A stretch of 5,399 bases of DNA from Candidatus Acidiferrum typicum (GTDB taxonomy: Bacteria > Acidobacteriota > Terriglobia > Acidiferrales > UBA7541): assembly GCA_025463105.1 (NCBI GenBank), contig JAOAPW010000430.1, forward strand, positions 1 through 5,399. The letters are read 5' to 3'. The notes under the pieces were generated by a model. It ran no database searches. It saw only the letters and a program-made list of their open reading frames with translations, and had not been told where the DNA came from. Below are positions 5,196 through 5,399 of this stretch, piece by piece. Positions within the stretch are counted from its first letter, which is position 1. Each line of letters opens with the position of its first letter. The translations under genes were made by a program, and so were the position numbers.

Positions 5196-5230
5196 AATCG
5201 TCCGGCGGCTGGATGGTGCGTTCGACGATT
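5196..5230. terminator. Candidate bidirectional stem-loop between convergent genes
   Basis: Perfect 7-bp arms AATCGTC (5196-5202) and GACGATT (5224-5230) enclose a 21-nt loop, placed between the stops of the plus-strand transferase (5183) and the minus-strand gene (5255). A second, wider 7-bp pair AAGGAAT/ATTCCTT (5192-5198, 5247-5253) overlaps it. There is no real T-run on either strand, so this is a weak terminator call based mainly on position. Confidence 0.25.
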
Positions 5231-5252
5231 TGGTTTCAGCGGCCCTATTCCT

Positions 5253-5399
5253 TCAGGTTTTTCTTTCGCGATCCTGATTCGCCGTCGTCGAGGCGGCTGA
5301 AGCTTCGGCTTGATTCAGGCGGTCCACGAGGGTATTCAGGGCCTGCAGGAGCGATTCGATCAATGGAGGATGATCGCCGTTGGTTGACTGCAAATAGGG
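5253..5399 (-). CDS. C-terminal end of an unidentified protein (truncated by window edge)
   Basis: On the minus strand the frame entering at 5399 runs for 48 codons to a TGA at 5255-5253. The peptide reads PYLQSTNGDHPPLIESLLQALN, then a helical heptad-like stretch (TLVDRLNQAEASAAS), and ends in a polar, charged tail ANQDRERKT. Spaced leucines in the middle suggest an amphipathic helix or coiled coil. The composition looks like a genuine protein tail and the gene is convergent with the second glycosyltransferase, 69 bp away. Too little is visible to assign a family, and there is no sign of a domain that would link it to the neighbours. Confidence 0.5.
   Translation of the reverse strand, partial: PYLQSTNGDHPPLIESLLQALNTLVDRLNQAEASAASTTANQDRERKT

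Overview
The window looks like ordinary chromosomal DNA of a Gram-negative-type bacterium with moderately high GC. An NtrC-type regulator, a single-domain PilZ protein and prenyl-phosphate-type glycosyltransferases sit side by side, with the wording RKDAAKMLGISYKALLYKIR in the regulator's DNA-binding helix. This recalls Acidobacteriota (Koribacter/Terriglobia-like) or another soil lineage. That is an impression from protein style, not a search result. There is no mobile element, CRISPR array, tRNA or rRNA in view.

Layout. Positions 3-1091 (+) hold the C-terminal 362 codons of a sensor histidine kinase, cut by the left edge. After a 30-bp gap comes a sigma-54-dependent response regulator (1122-2612, +), almost certainly its partner in one operon. 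A dyad-rich gap of about 370 bp follows (2613-2979). It contains four alternating TTGCG/CGCAA arms just after the regulator, a possible sigma-70 promoter, several inverted repeats, and a good sigma-54 -24/-12 promoter (2899-2914) about 55 nt before the best start of a PilZ-domain protein (2980-3315, +). A 219-bp gap (3316-3534) then holds an AT-rich nested hairpin, a strong sigma-70-like promoter (3450-3478), and a leader with a strong Shine-Dalgarno and a perfect GC-rich hairpin ahead of a family-2 glycosyltransferase of the ALG5-like type (3535-4290, +). A second, DPM1-like family-2 glycosyltransferase follows (4443-5183, +). The right edge carries the last 48 codons of an unidentified gene on the minus strand (5253-5399), convergent with the second transferase.

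How it may fit together. The kinase/regulator pair is the kind that switches on sigma-54 promoters, and the only convincing sigma-54 promoter in the window sits upstream of the adjacent PilZ gene. A simple model is that the kinase phosphorylates the regulator, which activates the PilZ gene from upstream dyads. The PilZ protein, which keeps the cyclic-di-GMP-binding residues, would then respond to the second messenger. The two glycosyltransferases may build glycan intermediates on a prenyl-phosphate carrier, for example for exopolysaccharide or glycoprotein. They appear to have their own vegetative promoter, so a direct regulatory link to the two-component system is inference only. All protein families here are known; the most interesting material is in the non-coding gaps.
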